Source of the DNA: Chamaelirium japonicum
Lineage: Eukaryota; Streptophyta; Magnoliopsida; Liliales; Melanthiaceae
DNA length: 64,000 nucleotides
Reading direction: 5' to 3'
Assembly (NCBI GenBank): GCA_947650365.1
Contig: OX393555.1
Coordinates: 18,339,424 to 18,403,423, forward strand
Below are positions 11,309 through 24,897 of this stretch, piece after piece (the stretch's first letter is position 1; the number at the start of each line of letters is the position of its first letter). The translations under genes were made by a program, and so were the position numbers. Under the pieces are notes generated by a model, which had not been told where the DNA came from, searched no databases, and was given only the letters and a program-made list of their open reading frames with translations.

Positions 11309-14300
11309 TCGTTTTCGAGACTTCCTACCAGAGCTCTTGACTGTCGACCCGTGGGTGTCAACCAGTCTGAGTCTACCTACAACCTACCCGAGCCTACTGA
11401 CCGATCAACCCATGGGTGTCGACTGACTAGTAAACTTAGAAGTCATCACTACTACCGCAAAGTTAAGAAATAATGGCCGATGGACTGTATCATACTCGCT
11501 TGACTTCACAGCTCCCATCCAATGCTGCTCCACTTGGAGATGCTAATGATGTCGGACATCCAGTAAACCACCAACGAACTCGGAGCGCACCGTCCCACTG
11601 ATGAATCCTGTACTGGGGGTCGGGGAGTCCAGCCAAGCTCCGGTAGTAACCATGGCTCCTTTGGCAGGAGGCCTATCTGAGGCTTTTCTGGCTACCATGA
11701 TGATGACCCAACAAAATTTCATCGCCCAGCTCTAAACGATGCAACGTAACTACGAGGAGTTGTACGACTTCATGTGAGCCACACAGGTTGGTGGCCCATT
11801 CAACCAGGGCATACTGGCCCAAGTTGGACAAAGCCTTCCTGCGCAAGTTTCCCAACTAGGGCAAGTGCAGCCGCCACCGAATCCTCAGATAGAGGTCAGA
11901 GCAAATCACTTGGTGCAGGTCCAAAGCGCGAATCCTGACGGGCGAAACTCAAGTAGCCCGGAACCTGTTGAAAGAAACAAGCAAGCCCCGATAGCGTTAG
12001 CACGCTCAGATATATAGTCCCGGCTCGGGGCACACCCCCGACAGCCGCCCGTATCCAAGTACCACTCGAAGACGGATTCAGTGCAACCTCGCCGCCCAAA
12101 GCGAGAAGATGAACATCGTTATCAACTGAGCGATAGTCACCACACCCGTGTGACACCGGCTAGTCTGCAGCCAGATCATATTGCTAACCAAAGGAGCGTC
12201 CATGATCGCATCAGGGTACATGCTTCGGAGCGACTTGGATATCAGGAAGGAATCCAACGAGATCGACCGAAAGCCCGAGCTCTCGATCGACTAGATGAGG
12301 TCACCATCCGAGGATCCGCACGGTCACCACTCATCGAAAAGCTCCTCAGGGAGACATTCCCACACGGGTGGAATCCTCCACACCTCCTCAAGTTTGATAG
12401 ATCGAAGGACCCGGTAGAGCACGTGCTTGCTTTCTGAGATGCCCTGGTCTCCCACAAAGATAATCATATCCTCTGCTGGACCTTCGCCAATAGCTTGTCG
12501 GGAACCACCCTCGAATGGTTCCACAAGCTGAGACCCTCATCCATCTCTTCTTTCTCTGAACTGAGCACACGGTTCATCGATCAAAATCGTTGCAACCATC
12601 GGGAGCTGAAGACTTTGAAGTCACTCTTCGAGATGAGTATGACCTAGGAGGAGACATTGAGACAGTTCTACCACAGGTTCAGGGTTGAATACCTGAGCTT
12701 AGCAGGTACTGACGGGTATGATCGCATGGTGATCACGGCCTGTAAGAACGCTATTCAGCCCAACCAGCTCATCCACGCTTCGCTCATCAAGCGTACTCCA
12801 GAGATGATTAACGAACTATCATGACGAGTTGAGAAGTACATCAAGATCAAAGATGTAGACCATAAGAGGAAGGCCATGGAAACCAGAGTTCCACACCAGA
12901 GCTATGCCAAGCCAACAGCGGTGAAAATGTCAACAAGCAGCAAGAGGAGGCGACACGGCATGACACGAAGAGGCAAAGACAAGACAGACCGGCAAGGCTG
13001 TAATGGAATAGGGAGTTCACAGTACTGAATGCCTCTATCGACCAAATCTTAGAGGCCATCAAGAGTGAACCTTATTTTAAGTGGGCGCCACCGCTAGAAC
13101 CCGGAGAAAGGGGAGCCTGAGATGCATCAAGGTATTGTGAATACCACCAAGGCCAAGGCCACACTACTGTGCAGTGTCGGGCACTTAAGCATCCCATTTG
13201 GGAAGGAGCCGTGCCTGTCCGCCAGAAGCCCCGGTCACTAGCCCTAGAGAAAGCAGCTGTTGTCAACGCGGAAGTAGAAAAGTTACTACGAACAGGCATC
13301 ATCCGAGAGGCCTAATATCTGAAGTGGATTGCCAGCGTGGTCGCCTTCCCCAAGAAGTCCGGAGCCATATAGGTCTGCATTGATTTCACGAACCTCAACC
13401 AGGCGTGCCCGAAGGACAGCTACCCGCTACCTCTGATTGATACCTTGGTGGATTCAACGGCTGGGCATGAGAAACTCTCATTCATGAATAGGTACTCGGG
13501 ATATCACCAAATCCCTATATATCCATAGGATCAGGAGCATACGACCTTCGTCACCGGCCGAGGACTTTACTGCTACAAGATGATGCCTTTCGGGTTGAAG
13601 AATGCGGGAGCAACTTACCAAAGGTTGGTAAATAAAATATTCATCGATCAAATTGGAAGGAACGTGGAGGTCTACATCGATGACTTGCTTGTGAAGAGCC
13701 AGGCAGAGGAGATGCATATGCAAGACCTGGAGGAAACCTTCACAGCTCTGCAAAGATATAACATGAAATTAATCCCGGCCAAGTGCACCTTTGGTGTGAC
13801 ATCGGAAAAATTTCTAGGCTATCTTGTCACTTGACGGGGGATCGAGGCCAACCCGGAGCAGATTCGAGCTTTGGCGAAGATGCCATCGCCTAAGTCGTGG
13901 AAGAAAGTGCAGAAGCTAACCAGCCGGATCAACGCCCTTAACCAATTCATATCCAAGTCCTCAGACCGGTGTCGGCCCCTGTTCGAAAGGCTAGGCAAGC
14001 TGGCGCCCTTCGATTGGGACCAGCGCTGTGAGGAAGATTTTCAAGAGCTAAAGTCGTACCTCGACTAATCCCTAATCCTGACAGCCCCAGAGACTGGTGC
14101 AATGCTGGGGGTGTATCTTTCAGTATCCGAAGGAGCAATTAGCACAATACTGATATGCAAGTGAGACGTAGTATAGAGACATGTCTACTACGCCAGCCGC
14201 ATCATGACTTCGACCGAGACTAGATATGTGTGGATTAAACAAGTTGCCCTAGCATTGGTGTATATATCTAGGAGACTTCTCCCGTACTTCGTCACCCATC

Positions 14301-16451
14301 CTATTGAGGTTATCCCCAAACACCCCCTGAAGGAAGTACTCGACAACTCCACTCAGGCAGGTCATCTGAGTAAATGGGCTGCTGAACTTCAAGAATTTGG
14401 CCCTAAATACGTGCCTCGAAAAGCAATCAAAGGCCAAGCACTCGTTGACTTCCTCAGCGACTTCCCAGCGGAAGACACTACACCGGTGCCAGGAGTCTTA
14501 GAAGACTTGTCGGTCGCTATCGGCCGACCCATGGGAGTCAGTGCGGTAGCAGGATAAGGGGAAGATAACGAAGAAGGATGGAGGTTGTTCGTGGACGGCT
14601 CGTCATGCGCAACCAGGAGTGGTGTGGGGGTAGTCTTGATTACTTTTGACCATACAAAACTTAAAACAGTCAGTGCGACTACTTTTCCCGGCGATGAACA
14701 ACGAATCCGAATCTGAGGCAATATTGACAGGGCTGGAGATGGCAGAAACACTGGGGGTGACCAACTTACAGGTCTACGGCAACTCCCAACTCGTGATCAA
14801 TTAGATCATCGATAGATATGAAGCCCGCGATGCTAGAATGATGTTCTACTTGAAGCAAGTGCAGGAATTAATGGCCTAGTTCGAGAGCATAGACTTTCAT
14901 CAATTCTCCAGAGTGGAGAACAAGCGAGCGGACGCCCTTGCTAATCTAGCATTAGTCCTTGGAGGAGATGAAGAAAAGAGGGTCATCATTGAGGTACAAG
15001 TTGAGCCCAGAACAGTCGACCACACAGGAGATAGCCGCCTTGTCGAGAAGATACAAACCATTATAACAGTCTACGTTATCGCAGCTGGTGCTGATTAGAT
15101 AGTCAATATGAAGAAATACCTACTTGACGGGATACTACCGGAAGACACCGAGGAATCAAGAAGAATCAGGGCGCATGCACCGAGATATACCCTTATCGAA
15201 GATGAATTGTACAAGCGCTCGTTCGGCGGACCTTACCTCAAATGCCTCATAGGAGAGCAAGCAGCAGAAATTATGAGGGAAGTACATGAAGGAGGATGTG
15301 GGAATCACTCTGGGAGAAGATCCCTCGTTCGGAAAATAAAGCTGCAGGGCTACTATTGGCCCACTATGGAAATATATGCGAAAAGGTACATAAAGATATG
15401 TTTCCAATGCCAGAAGCATGCTCCCTCCATACACCAACTAGCTGAGGAGCTCCACCCAATATCTAGCCCTTGGTCCTGCCAACAATGGGGGTTGGATATT
15501 TTGGGTCCGTTCCCAATGTCGCCCAACCGAAGGAAGTTCCTCCTCGTTGCCATCGACTACTTTACCAAGTGGGTGGAGGCCATCTCCCTGCTGAAAATCG
15601 GAAAGGTTCAAGTCGAAAAGTTTTTGTAGAGTAGCATCATTTGTCAATTCGGCTTGCCGCGGGCCTTTGTCACAGACAATGGGCGTCAGTTCAATGTAGA
15701 GTCTATTAAGAAGTTTTATGCTAACAACAACATCAAGTTGTTCTTCTCAACACCCTGGTACCCCCAGAGTAACGGGAAAGCAGAGTCAACGAATCGAGCT
15801 ATTCTAGAAATTCTGAAGAAAAAATTAGAGCAGAAGAAGGGTCTGTTGGAGGATGCCCTGCAAGGAGTTCTATGGCCCTACTGCACGACACCGAAGCAAC
15901 CGACGGGCGAATCCCTGTTTAGTCTCACCTACGGCTCCGAAGCAGTCTTGCCCACGAAAACACTAGTGCTGACATTACGGACAGCTATAGGTACCGACCC
16001 AGAGGTGAATGGTGAACTCCTGCTTGATAACCTAGACCTACTAGAGGAAAAGAGGGAAAGGGCGAGAGCTCATTTAACCAACTATCATCAAGCCATTAAA
16101 AGGGCGTATGACTGCAAAGTTAGAAGGCGAGTCTTCAAACAAGGCGATCTGGTTATGCGGAAGGTCTTCGAGAATACTAAAGATCCAGGAAGTGGTAAGT
16201 TGGGAGATACCTGGGAAGGACCATACATCGTTGATAGCGTGGGGAAGAATGGAGCCTATCGTTTGTGGACCCAAGATGGCGACGTACTGGCGAAGCCATG
16301 GAATGCAACCAACTTACGCAAGTTCTACCAAGGTAGCTGAGTGGGAGGGATGCATGTAATCATTTTGTAGCTCAAATTCCATTCAATAAAGATGTGTTTC
16401 CTCCTTACTTTTTTGTATGTGTGATGGTAGTAGTCGACTAGCACAATAAAA

Positions 16452-17010
16452 CCAAGTGGAACGTAACACTTCAAGTGAGTTTTACCGCTTGGCGGGCCGG
16501 TCAACAAGTCCCTTCACAGGGCATGATCGGCTGGTAAACTCCTTGGAAGATCAGTCGATCGACAGACCTGTTAGGGTACGATCGGTCAACAAATAAAAGC
16601 CAAGTGGTACATAACACTCCAAACGAGTTCTACCACTTGGCCGATTGATCAACAGGTCCCTTCGTAGGACACGATCTGCCGGTGAATGCCTTGGAAGATC
16701 AGTCGACAGACCCTGTTAGGGTACGATCAGTCAACCAATAAAAATAAGTGGTACATAACACTCCAAGTGAGTTCTACCACTTGGCTGACCGGTCAATAGG
16801 TCTCTTCGTAGGGCACGATTGGTCGGTGAACGCTTTGGAAGATTGGTCGACAAACCCTGCTAGGGTACGATCAATCAACCGACAAAAACCAGATGGAACA
16901 AAACACTCCAAGCGAGCTCTACCACAGGGCCAACCGGTCGATAGGTCCTTTGGCAGGGTACGACCGGCTGATCTACAATCAATGCGAGGAGATGATAAAA
17001 ATAAGTCAAG
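16452..17010 (+). repeat. Tandem array after pol in element A, four ~146-bp units
   Basis: Units start near 16452, 16600, 16744 and 16889. Each opens with a form of CCAAGTGGTA and has a form of TACCACTTGG about 22 bases later, giving a possible hairpin. Unit 2 pairs perfectly and the others have decayed. It is homologous to the array at 34764-35343 in element B. Confidence 0.8.
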
Positions 17011-17139
17011 TGCAAACAGAAGCTAGAACAGAGAGATAGATAATCACGACTAATTTTATTACAACGAAGATGATAGTTCATGGCATTACAAAAATAGCTC
17101 AACATGGGAAGATCAAGTACGTCAGTCCCCCAGGGGACT

Positions 17140-18165
17140 ATTCCCTTTTCTCTTCAGCAGTTGACCTCGCAGTTTGTCGACCTTCGTCCTCCACCCGGTG
17201 GCCTGAGTGTCAAGAGTTGCCTGAGCTTCTTTGTTACGTGCTTCAAGCTGCTGCGTGAGTGCAGCCTTGTGTCGCTCAGCCTATTGCTCCGTAGAAAGCT
17301 GATGGGAAGAATTCAACGTGGCGACGTCAGCCTCGTAAGCCATTTTAGCTTCTACCACCTCCCTACGGAGCCTCCGGACGATGGCGCCCTGATCAACGAA
17401 ACGAAGGTTTGCCTCCACGAGCTCCGTCCTTGCATCTTGAAGTACAGACTCCAGTTCAAGACGATCCACGGTGTGCTCCGCCTTATCAGACTCTAGTTGG
17501 CTTTTGAGTTTGGCCACCTCCTCGGAATAAAGCTTTTGTACCTCATATAGAATATCTCGGGTCAAGACCAGCTCCTGCTGAGCAATCCTGAGAGAATGCT
17601 CAACTTCCATGACTCGCTGCGCACTGCCCGGAGAAAGCTGATCGGCTAGTCAACAGAGGCGATTGCCCATCTACAGACAATCTATCCCAAGCTGCAGCAC
17701 CAAAGAATAGAAGTAATGGGCATCATAGAGATAATGGATTGAATCATGGCAAAGGACAAACCACGAGTTTGAGAGAGGGTCACCTCTTGGGTGCCAGTCG
17801 ACATGTCTTCCCAGCCCAAACATCCAGCAGTTGTATCCCTCCTCTCTTTTCTGGTAGAGTCAGCTAAGACTTCTTCTTCCATCTCTGGATGGGTCGAAGC
17901 CTCAGCAGGAGCACCATAGGGAATGTGACTAGCAGACCATGCAGCGCCGATCGAGATAGAAGGAGAGGGTGAAGGAAGACGAGCTCGCAAGCCCATGTGA
18001 CTTTCCGACGTGGCAGGTGCTAGAACTGCATCCCTTCTCGGCATGGCATCCTGGGCCTTACGAGCCTTCACAGTCGGAATGTGGGTGGAAGTGTGAACCC
18101 GGGAGTCGGCAGAGTCAGAAGATATGAACCGACCTTTCCGCCCATAGGAAGGGGAAGGTGAATGA
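17140..18165 (-). pseudogene. Antisense accessory gene of element A, C-terminal part
   Basis: Runs opposite to gag-pol in the long 3' internal region. The part near 17281-17610 encodes a strongly charged Glu/Ala/Leu-rich coiled coil. The part near 17682-18165 encodes a Ser/Pro-rich low-complexity stretch with similarity (SPSPSYGRKG versus SLSPSLGRGE) to the same region in element B. It is cut by Copia C and continues at 52650. A comparable reverse-strand gene (gene 23) is known from the maize Tat element Grande. Broken in several places. Confidence 0.65.
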
Positions 18166-19391
18166 TGTACTTTTTATAAAATCTTGCTTACATCTAATTT
18201 TTACAAAATTTATCAGTTTTAGTTTTATATAAAAAAAAGTAAAAAAAAAATTATATTATTGCATCAACTTTTGCTGTAGTGGGACAGCTCGGCATATACG
18301 TCTCGGCGTATGCGTGTCCAGTCTGTAGTCCCCTACCAAAACTACAGCGTTCGTATAGAAATCTATAAGAATTCGTATTTGCATGTTTTTATTTTCTTTT
18401 TATGTATTAGTATTTTCTGTAGCCTTTTTATCGTGTTGTCTTATCAATTCCAAAAAAAAAAGTTTTACTTTTATTTTAAGTTTTATAGTCTAATTTTATC
18501 ATACTCGAATAGGACTATAAGGCATTTGGCAATAAAGGTAGAATGTCCAAGGATTAGCTAGAAAAAGTATGTCTAATATGGTTTTGACCCTTAGTAACTT
18601 TTTAGAGATTATCAAAACAAACTAGACTCAACTTTTCACTTCACATCTGGCTTACACTTCTAGGGTCTAGATTCAAAGCTTTCATATCACCTAATAGTCA
18701 CTTGGAGTCTTGATGAACCATGCGGATCTGGTTTACTTGGTTTGAGAAAATTGACCAGTGAATTCTAAGGTATAGCGGAAATGGCTACCTATTAGCATCG
18801 TCTATGACCTAATTATGTAAAAGGCCTAACTTGTATGCCCTAGTATTGGTGAAACCTGATGTATAGGGTTATGAGAATGATCCTATGTATGCAGAATGAA
18901 TCGAATATAAAGGTAACATGAGGATGGCTACCTAACTTATGAGAGCGTTGCTAGCGTGTCATGGGCATAGAGTGCAGCTGACATGGTATAAGTTAGGAAG
19001 CGATATATAATTAGATTCAAAAAAAAAATGAGACCGAAAAAAAAAAGAACAAGAGAAATAAAATAGTGTGAAAGCCGTCGTTATAAATAACGTGGGAAAA
19101 CTGGAATATCACATATAAAGCCCGTAGGGTATTACGGTGAATATTCACAACTCTCACTAGCCTGTCTAGATTAGCTGGTTTTGACTCAGGTTCTAAGGTC
19201 GACTTTGACCATTCTAGGAGACTATTAGAATTATATAAATGTAGAAAACCAAACCCCCAGTTGTGTTTAGCCCAGACAACACCGTGCACTCGAGCATAGT
19301 TGACATTGATCTTTTTCTAACGGAAAACTAATAGTTAGGAAGGGATATATAATTGGATTAAAAAAAAAAGACCAAAACATAAGAAGAGGAT
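18166..19391. other. Unassigned 1.2-kb segment between element A and Copia C
   Basis: AT-rich, matching neither element A nor Copia C as far as I can see. A 34-bp word (GTTAGGAAGCGATATATAAT plus A-rich tail) near 18988 recurs nearly unchanged near 19334. That could be a retroposon target duplication or a local repeat. No coding frame recognised. Confidence 0.45.
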
Positions 19392-20542
19392 TGTTGGGTG
19401 TGTGTTTGAAAACCACACATAAATAATAGGGGTTTATTCCTATATCGGTAAGGGGAGAAATCCCCTACCAACTTAAAAGAGATTGCCCACTTCCGCCTAC
19501 TAGTCATCACACTAGAGGAGGGGCTCCACTAGGTCACACACCCGTGCACGTGCGTACCGTGCCGCACCGGACTAGACCGGGCGAGGCCGGCTTGGGCTTG
19601 GGCGGCGCATGTGTGTGCGCCTGCGGACCCGGACACGATAGCACCTCCGAAATGGGCTGGTCCGTACCTGCTTTATTTTTATTTTTGCTTTTTAGCCCTC
19701 CTTCTTATTTACTATTTTCCATTTGGGACACTAGCCGTTACATGAGAAGCTTTGGATGCTAGCCGTTACGAGCAAGCTCTCTGCGAGCTATATAACGTGC
19801 AGGTTTAATGGGCTTAATCACAGCCCATGAACTGCTTCCCTCTTTCAGCCTCCTATTAATAACCCAAGGCCTATATAAGGCCCGATGCAGCCATGGGATG
19901 GGTACAATCTGAATATTGAAAATACTCTCTGCTTCTCCCTCTTTCGTTCTCTCGAGTTCGTGCTGTGGTGCTTCCCCCTTGCTCTGAGACGACTCCATCT
20001 CTCGAATCAAAGTTGTGTTGCAGTGCTGCCTCCCTGTTTGAGAAGTTTTGCATCGAGTCGCTGGATTCCTGAAAGTTCACGAGGTTCGCAAAAGCCTTGT
20101 TGAAGTTGTACTGACGAGAAGGAGGTTGCCTGACCGGGGTCGTCGTATCTCCGAGAACCATTGCCATGAGACCCGTAAGAGGGGGGGGGGGGGGGGGCAA
20201 TAAGTTTCTTGGGACAACACCTAGCGTGCTTCGACAATCAGGCTAGAGTTTCTAACTCTAATTTCTTGCTATTAGTAGATCTATTGAAAACGATTTGTAT
20301 CTAATTCTAAATACTAAATAATTAGAAATAATTTAGATAATTTATTTATCTCTTTTAGAAAAGTTCGGCAAGGTGAATGACGGTTCCATAGAACCCGCTC
20401 TGCCTTAGCAAATAATTTCTAAAAAATATTTATGACGTGCCCTTGTTTGCAAATATTATAGTTGCTAAACAACAAATCTTTTAATCTTAAGAATTTGATT
20501 AAGTTCTAAGTTTGCTAGTATAGAACGGTTATATTTCCAACA
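19392..20542 (+). repeat. 5' LTR of Copia C
   Basis: Begins TGTTGGGTGTGTGTTTG and ends TTTCCAACA. TATA box TATATAAG at 19872-19879. It is 35 bp longer near its 3' end than the other LTR. Confidence 0.8.
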
Positions 20543-23500
20543 ATCCAAGAAACTTATTTAATATTTAATCGTTCATCATATTCAAAAGGACTATTTATTA
20601 TTCTCTATTGTGTAATCCACTTTGTTAAGTTTGTTATCATAGAATAAATAGCTTGATCATTAGTCGTTAAAAGTTACGCGATAGTTATTAGTTATAAAAT
20701 TATTTTCTGTAAAAGTTAATTAGAAGCATAGATTATAGAAAAAACTAAAAGTCGTCTATTAAACTTTTCACTGCCTACGGTGTCTGGAAAGGCTTGATGA
20801 ACCGGCATTAAATTGCCCAAGGTAGCTTGGTATTTGAGCGAGCCTAGTGCTCCACCTCCTACCTGGAGCCCATCTAGCCGTTAGGATTTGGAAATTTTAT
20901 TTGGACTTCTAAAAGTCAAATCTATATAGTGTGCTTTAAAATTGACAAAACTTATTTTTCAATCCTCAGATTTCAAATCCTCACTTTGATTTGAGATGGC
21001 ATCACCAAACCGTGAAACCCTTAGTGCCAAACCCGAGAAGTTTGACGGGTCTAACTTCAAGAGGTGGCAAAACCAGATGTGTTTCTAGCTAACCATACTT
21101 GGATTATTATCAGCCATAGATAAAACTGCACCAGGAGTATCTAGTTGGTTTAGTCAAACTTGTCGTACTCGAGCCTCCACTTCCCAACCTGATCCCGAAC
21201 CAACGTCTGGTATTCCCACTAGGACCCCAGAAGAAATCAACTACCATGGCCTTTATAGGATCCTAGGGGCTTTATCTGATAGACTATATGATATCTACTA
21301 TATCATTCAAAACCCTAAAGACCTATGGGATACCCTAGAGCATAAGTATGGTCTAGATGATGCTGGAGTAAAACACTTCAAAGTGTCAGACTTCAATAGC
21401 TTCAAAATGGTTGACTCCAAACCCATGATAGATCAGATTCATGAGTTTGAGAACCTAGTCTAACACTTGAAAACTAATGGTTCCACCCTTGATGAAACCT
21501 TTCAAATAGCCTGTCTCATAGACAAACGTCTTGCTTCTTGGTCTGAGTTTTCCAAATACCTAAGTCATACCCAAGGTGACCAAACCCTGATTCAAGTTCT
21601 AAACTCTATTAGAATTGAGGAGCAACATAGGCTCAGGAAAAAGGGATCCTCTGAATCCAAACCCAAGGTCAACAATATAGAGGGTCAAACATCTAAACCT
21701 TTCCAGAAGCCTAAGCATAAGTTCCAAAAGAAACACTTCCACCCTAAGCCTAAGCCATACACCAAGAAGCCCTACCTTGCAACCATAACCCAAACCACCC
21801 CAAGGACCAAAAGAAGGAAGGAGTGCGTTACTGCTATGTCTGCGATCGGACTAACCACATGGCCAACCAATGCTTCTACAAGAAGACAGCACAACCTCCA
21901 AATCCAAAAAGGAATGGTCCAACACCACCCGGCTCCTAAGTCAACATGGTGACTTGTAGAGCTAGCTCTTCTGGGACCGCTTTCAGGTCTGTTCTCTTCA
22001 CCCCTGAAGTTAACATGACCTTTTAAGTATTTGATTGGTGGATTGACACAGGAGCTAACATTCACGTTTGTTCTGATCAATCTTTGCTTTCTACCTATCA
22101 GGTCTTAGGTGGAGGAGCTGTAAGCATGGGGAATAATGCTGAGGCTCGTGTACTAGGGATAGGACGGATCGATCTAAAGCTGACATCAGAGAAGACCCTA
22201 ACCTTGCGCGGAGTCCACCATGTTCCGGAGATTAGAAGAAATCTTATTAATGGGTCTTTGTTAGTACACCATGGGTACAAACTTGTATTCGAGTCCAATA
22301 AAGTTGTAATAACTAAGGAAACAAAATTTATTAGAAAATGATTTCTCTATGATGGTTTATTTAAATTGAATGTCTCTAACCCTTCTTCTACTATTTTGAA
22401 TATTGAGTCTTCGGCCACTTGGCATCAAAGACTAGGTCATGTGAACTATAACTCAATTAAGAAACTCACGACTTTAAATATCATTCCTAAATCCGATACT
22501 AAGAATCTCGACAAGTGCGAGATATGCGTAGAAGCCAAACAACCTAGGAAACCCTTCAAATTCGTCGATCGAGACTCCAAAATACTTGAACTAATTCATA
22601 GTGATGTATGTGATTCTGGAAGAACCTCGAGAGGTAGCAATAGATATTTTGTATCGTTTATAGATGATGCTTCAAAATATTGCCACCTATATCTCATTAA
22701 GACTAAGGATGAAGTACTCAGTAAATTTAAGATTTACAGAGTTCAAGTTGAGAATCAATTAGATGAAAACATTAAGATCCTTAGGTTAGACCGAGAAGGG
22801 AAGTATACCTCAAATGAATTAAGTGAGTACTGTGAAGACTATGGAATACTCTATGAGGTTACAGCTCCTTACACTCCCCAATCCAATGGTGTAGCTGAGA
22901 GGAAAAATATGACCCTAATGAACATGGTCAATTCCATGTTAATATGATCTGGAGCGCCAGAGAACTTGTGGGGGAAAGCCCTAATGACTGCCTGTTTTAT
23001 CCTTAACCGTATTTTCTTCAAACACAATGACTTGACCCTATACGAAATATGAAAACATAGAAAACCCAACTTAGAATTTCTTAAAGTGTGAGGGTGCCTA
23101 GCTAAGGTAAAAATCCCCGATGATAAAAGAAAGAAGATAGGACCTAAGACTGTAGATGCTATCTTTATCAGCTATGCTTCAGACAGTAATGCTAATCGAT
23201 TTTTAGTATTTAATTCTGAAATAAGCGAAATAGCTAATAACACCATAATCAAAGCTAGAGATGCCTCATACTTTGAAAATATCTTCCTTTATAAAACTAG
23301 GATCAATACTAATAACTAGGTCTTCAGTTCTAATCAGGTAACCTTTTTGGAAGCTGAAGACCAGATTGAACCGGTAACCCAAACCGAACCTAGGAGAAGT
23401 AAACATGCTCGTGTAGAAAAATTCTTTGATGACTTCTATGCATTTCTGGTAGAGGACTCTTCCTCCACCTATACAGATGCAATGAAGTCTATAGACTCAC

Positions 23501-23554
23501 CTTTTTGGAAGGAAGCTGTGTGTACTCGCTCGGTCGGCCGGACATCAGGCAAAG

Positions 23555-24115
23555 GGGGGCTCGGTCGGTATGTCATCAGAGAGGAGCAGCAACCCCCCCT
23601 CTCCTCTTGGGTTTGGTCGGCCGGTCACCAAAGGAGGGGGGACAACAGAGGCCCCCCCCTCTTTTGGGTTCGGTCGGCCAGTCACCAAAGGAGGGGGGAC
23701 AACAGCCCCCCCCCCTCTTTTGGGTTCGGTCGGTCGGTCACTAAAGGAGGGGGGACAACAGCCCCCCCCCTTTCTCCTGGGTTCGGTCGGCATGTAACCA
23801 AAGGGGGGAGGCAGCACCCCCCCCCCCTTTTGGGGTTCGATCGGCCGGTCACCAAAGGAGGGGGGACAACAGCCGCCCCTCCCCATCTCCTGGGTTCGGT
23901 CGGCATGTACCCAAAGGGGGGAGGCAGTACACCCCCCCCCTTTGGGCTTCGGTCGGCATGTAACCAAAGGGGGGAGGCAGCACACCCCCCCCTATTTTGG
24001 GCTTCGGTCGGCATGTAACCAAAGGGGGGAGGTAGCACACCCCCCCCCCTTTGGGCTTCGGTCGGCATGTAACCAAAGGGGGAGGCAGCACAACAGCCCC
24101 CCCCTCTCTACCTCG
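23555..24115 (+). repeat. U3 minisatellite of the 5' LTR, ten ~55-bp units
   Basis: Units share GGTCGGC, CCAAAGG(A)GGGGGG, a short spacer, then CCCCCC(T)CTTTTGG or CCCCCCTTTGG. The G-rich and C-rich halves can pair as a hairpin within each unit. The 3' LTR has nine units, so the array has changed length since insertion. Confidence 0.85.
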
Positions 24116-24298
24116 CACGACCGGTCAACAAAAAGCGGAAGATATCGGAGGCCACGCGGTGCTGACAATGCCCCGCGATTTCCGACCCAGAGTGACCAGG
24201 TGTCAACCGCGCGCCACGTCACCGCGGCGGTTGAGCTCATTGCGGGGACACATTACCCACCCGATTTTTGCGGAGCGTCGTAACCGTCACCCCGCCAC

Positions 24299-24306
24299 TA
24301 TAAAAG
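24299..24306 (+). promoter_or_regulatory. LTR TATA box, element B 5' LTR
   Basis: TATAAAAG, followed by GGGGACCTACCCCT as in element A. It lies about 180 bp downstream of the U3 array. Confidence 0.7.
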
Positions 24307-24773
24307 GGGACCTACCCCTACAGCGAAAAGGAGGAAGAATTCTGGAGGAGACGCTGTCCGTTTCGTCCCGGAATTTATGGAGCTGCAGAGATCGGTCGGT
24401 CTGCACCCAGAGGCTGTCTGCGGAGGTCGGTCGGTCAGCACCTAGAGGCTGTCTGCGGAGGTCGGTCGGTCGGCAGCCAGACACTGTTTGCAGCGACCTG
24501 TAGACAGACGCTGTCTGCAGTGGTCGGTAGTCTGAGTGAAATTGCAGAGGTCGGTAGTTTGGGAGACCGGTCCTCAGGGTATGTAATTGGGGTTAAGGTG
24601 AGAGATTGTAACCGAAAGAATAGTCTTCGTGCATTCTCGCCCCACCCGTGGTTTTTTCCCCTTCGTCGTTGAGAAGGGGTTTTCCACGTAATTCCCGGTC
24701 TGTTTTTATTTGGCTTGTTGGATTATGCTCGCCACTCGAACCGCCCGGTTCGACTAAAAACCCCCCACAATCT

Positions 24774-24790
24774 TGGCGCCGTCTGTGGGA
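24774..24790 (+). other. Primer binding site of element B
   Basis: TGGCGCCGTCTGTGGGA, four bases after the 5' LTR. A TGGCGCC start is typical of plant Gypsy elements primed by tRNA-Asp-like molecules. Confidence 0.75.
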
Positions 24791-24897
24791 CAGTCTTCGA
24801 GACTTCCTACTAATAGCTTTCGACTGTAGACCCGTGGGTGTCGACCAGTCTGAGGCTACCTGCAACCAGCAGTCCATGACCACACGGTTGAAGAACG

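Larger units (their letters stand above)
23517..24769 (+). repeat. 5' LTR of Tat element B
   Basis: Begins TGTGTGTACTCG and ends CCCCCCACA. The U3 carries ten GC-rich tandem units (about 23555-24115). The TATA box is at 24299-24306. Confidence 0.9.

Noticed and set aside
23347-24018. A 223-codon open frame rich in Gly/Pro
   Set aside because: It crosses from Copia C into the U3 array of element B, so it is a chance fusion over an insertion border with a low-complexity tail.
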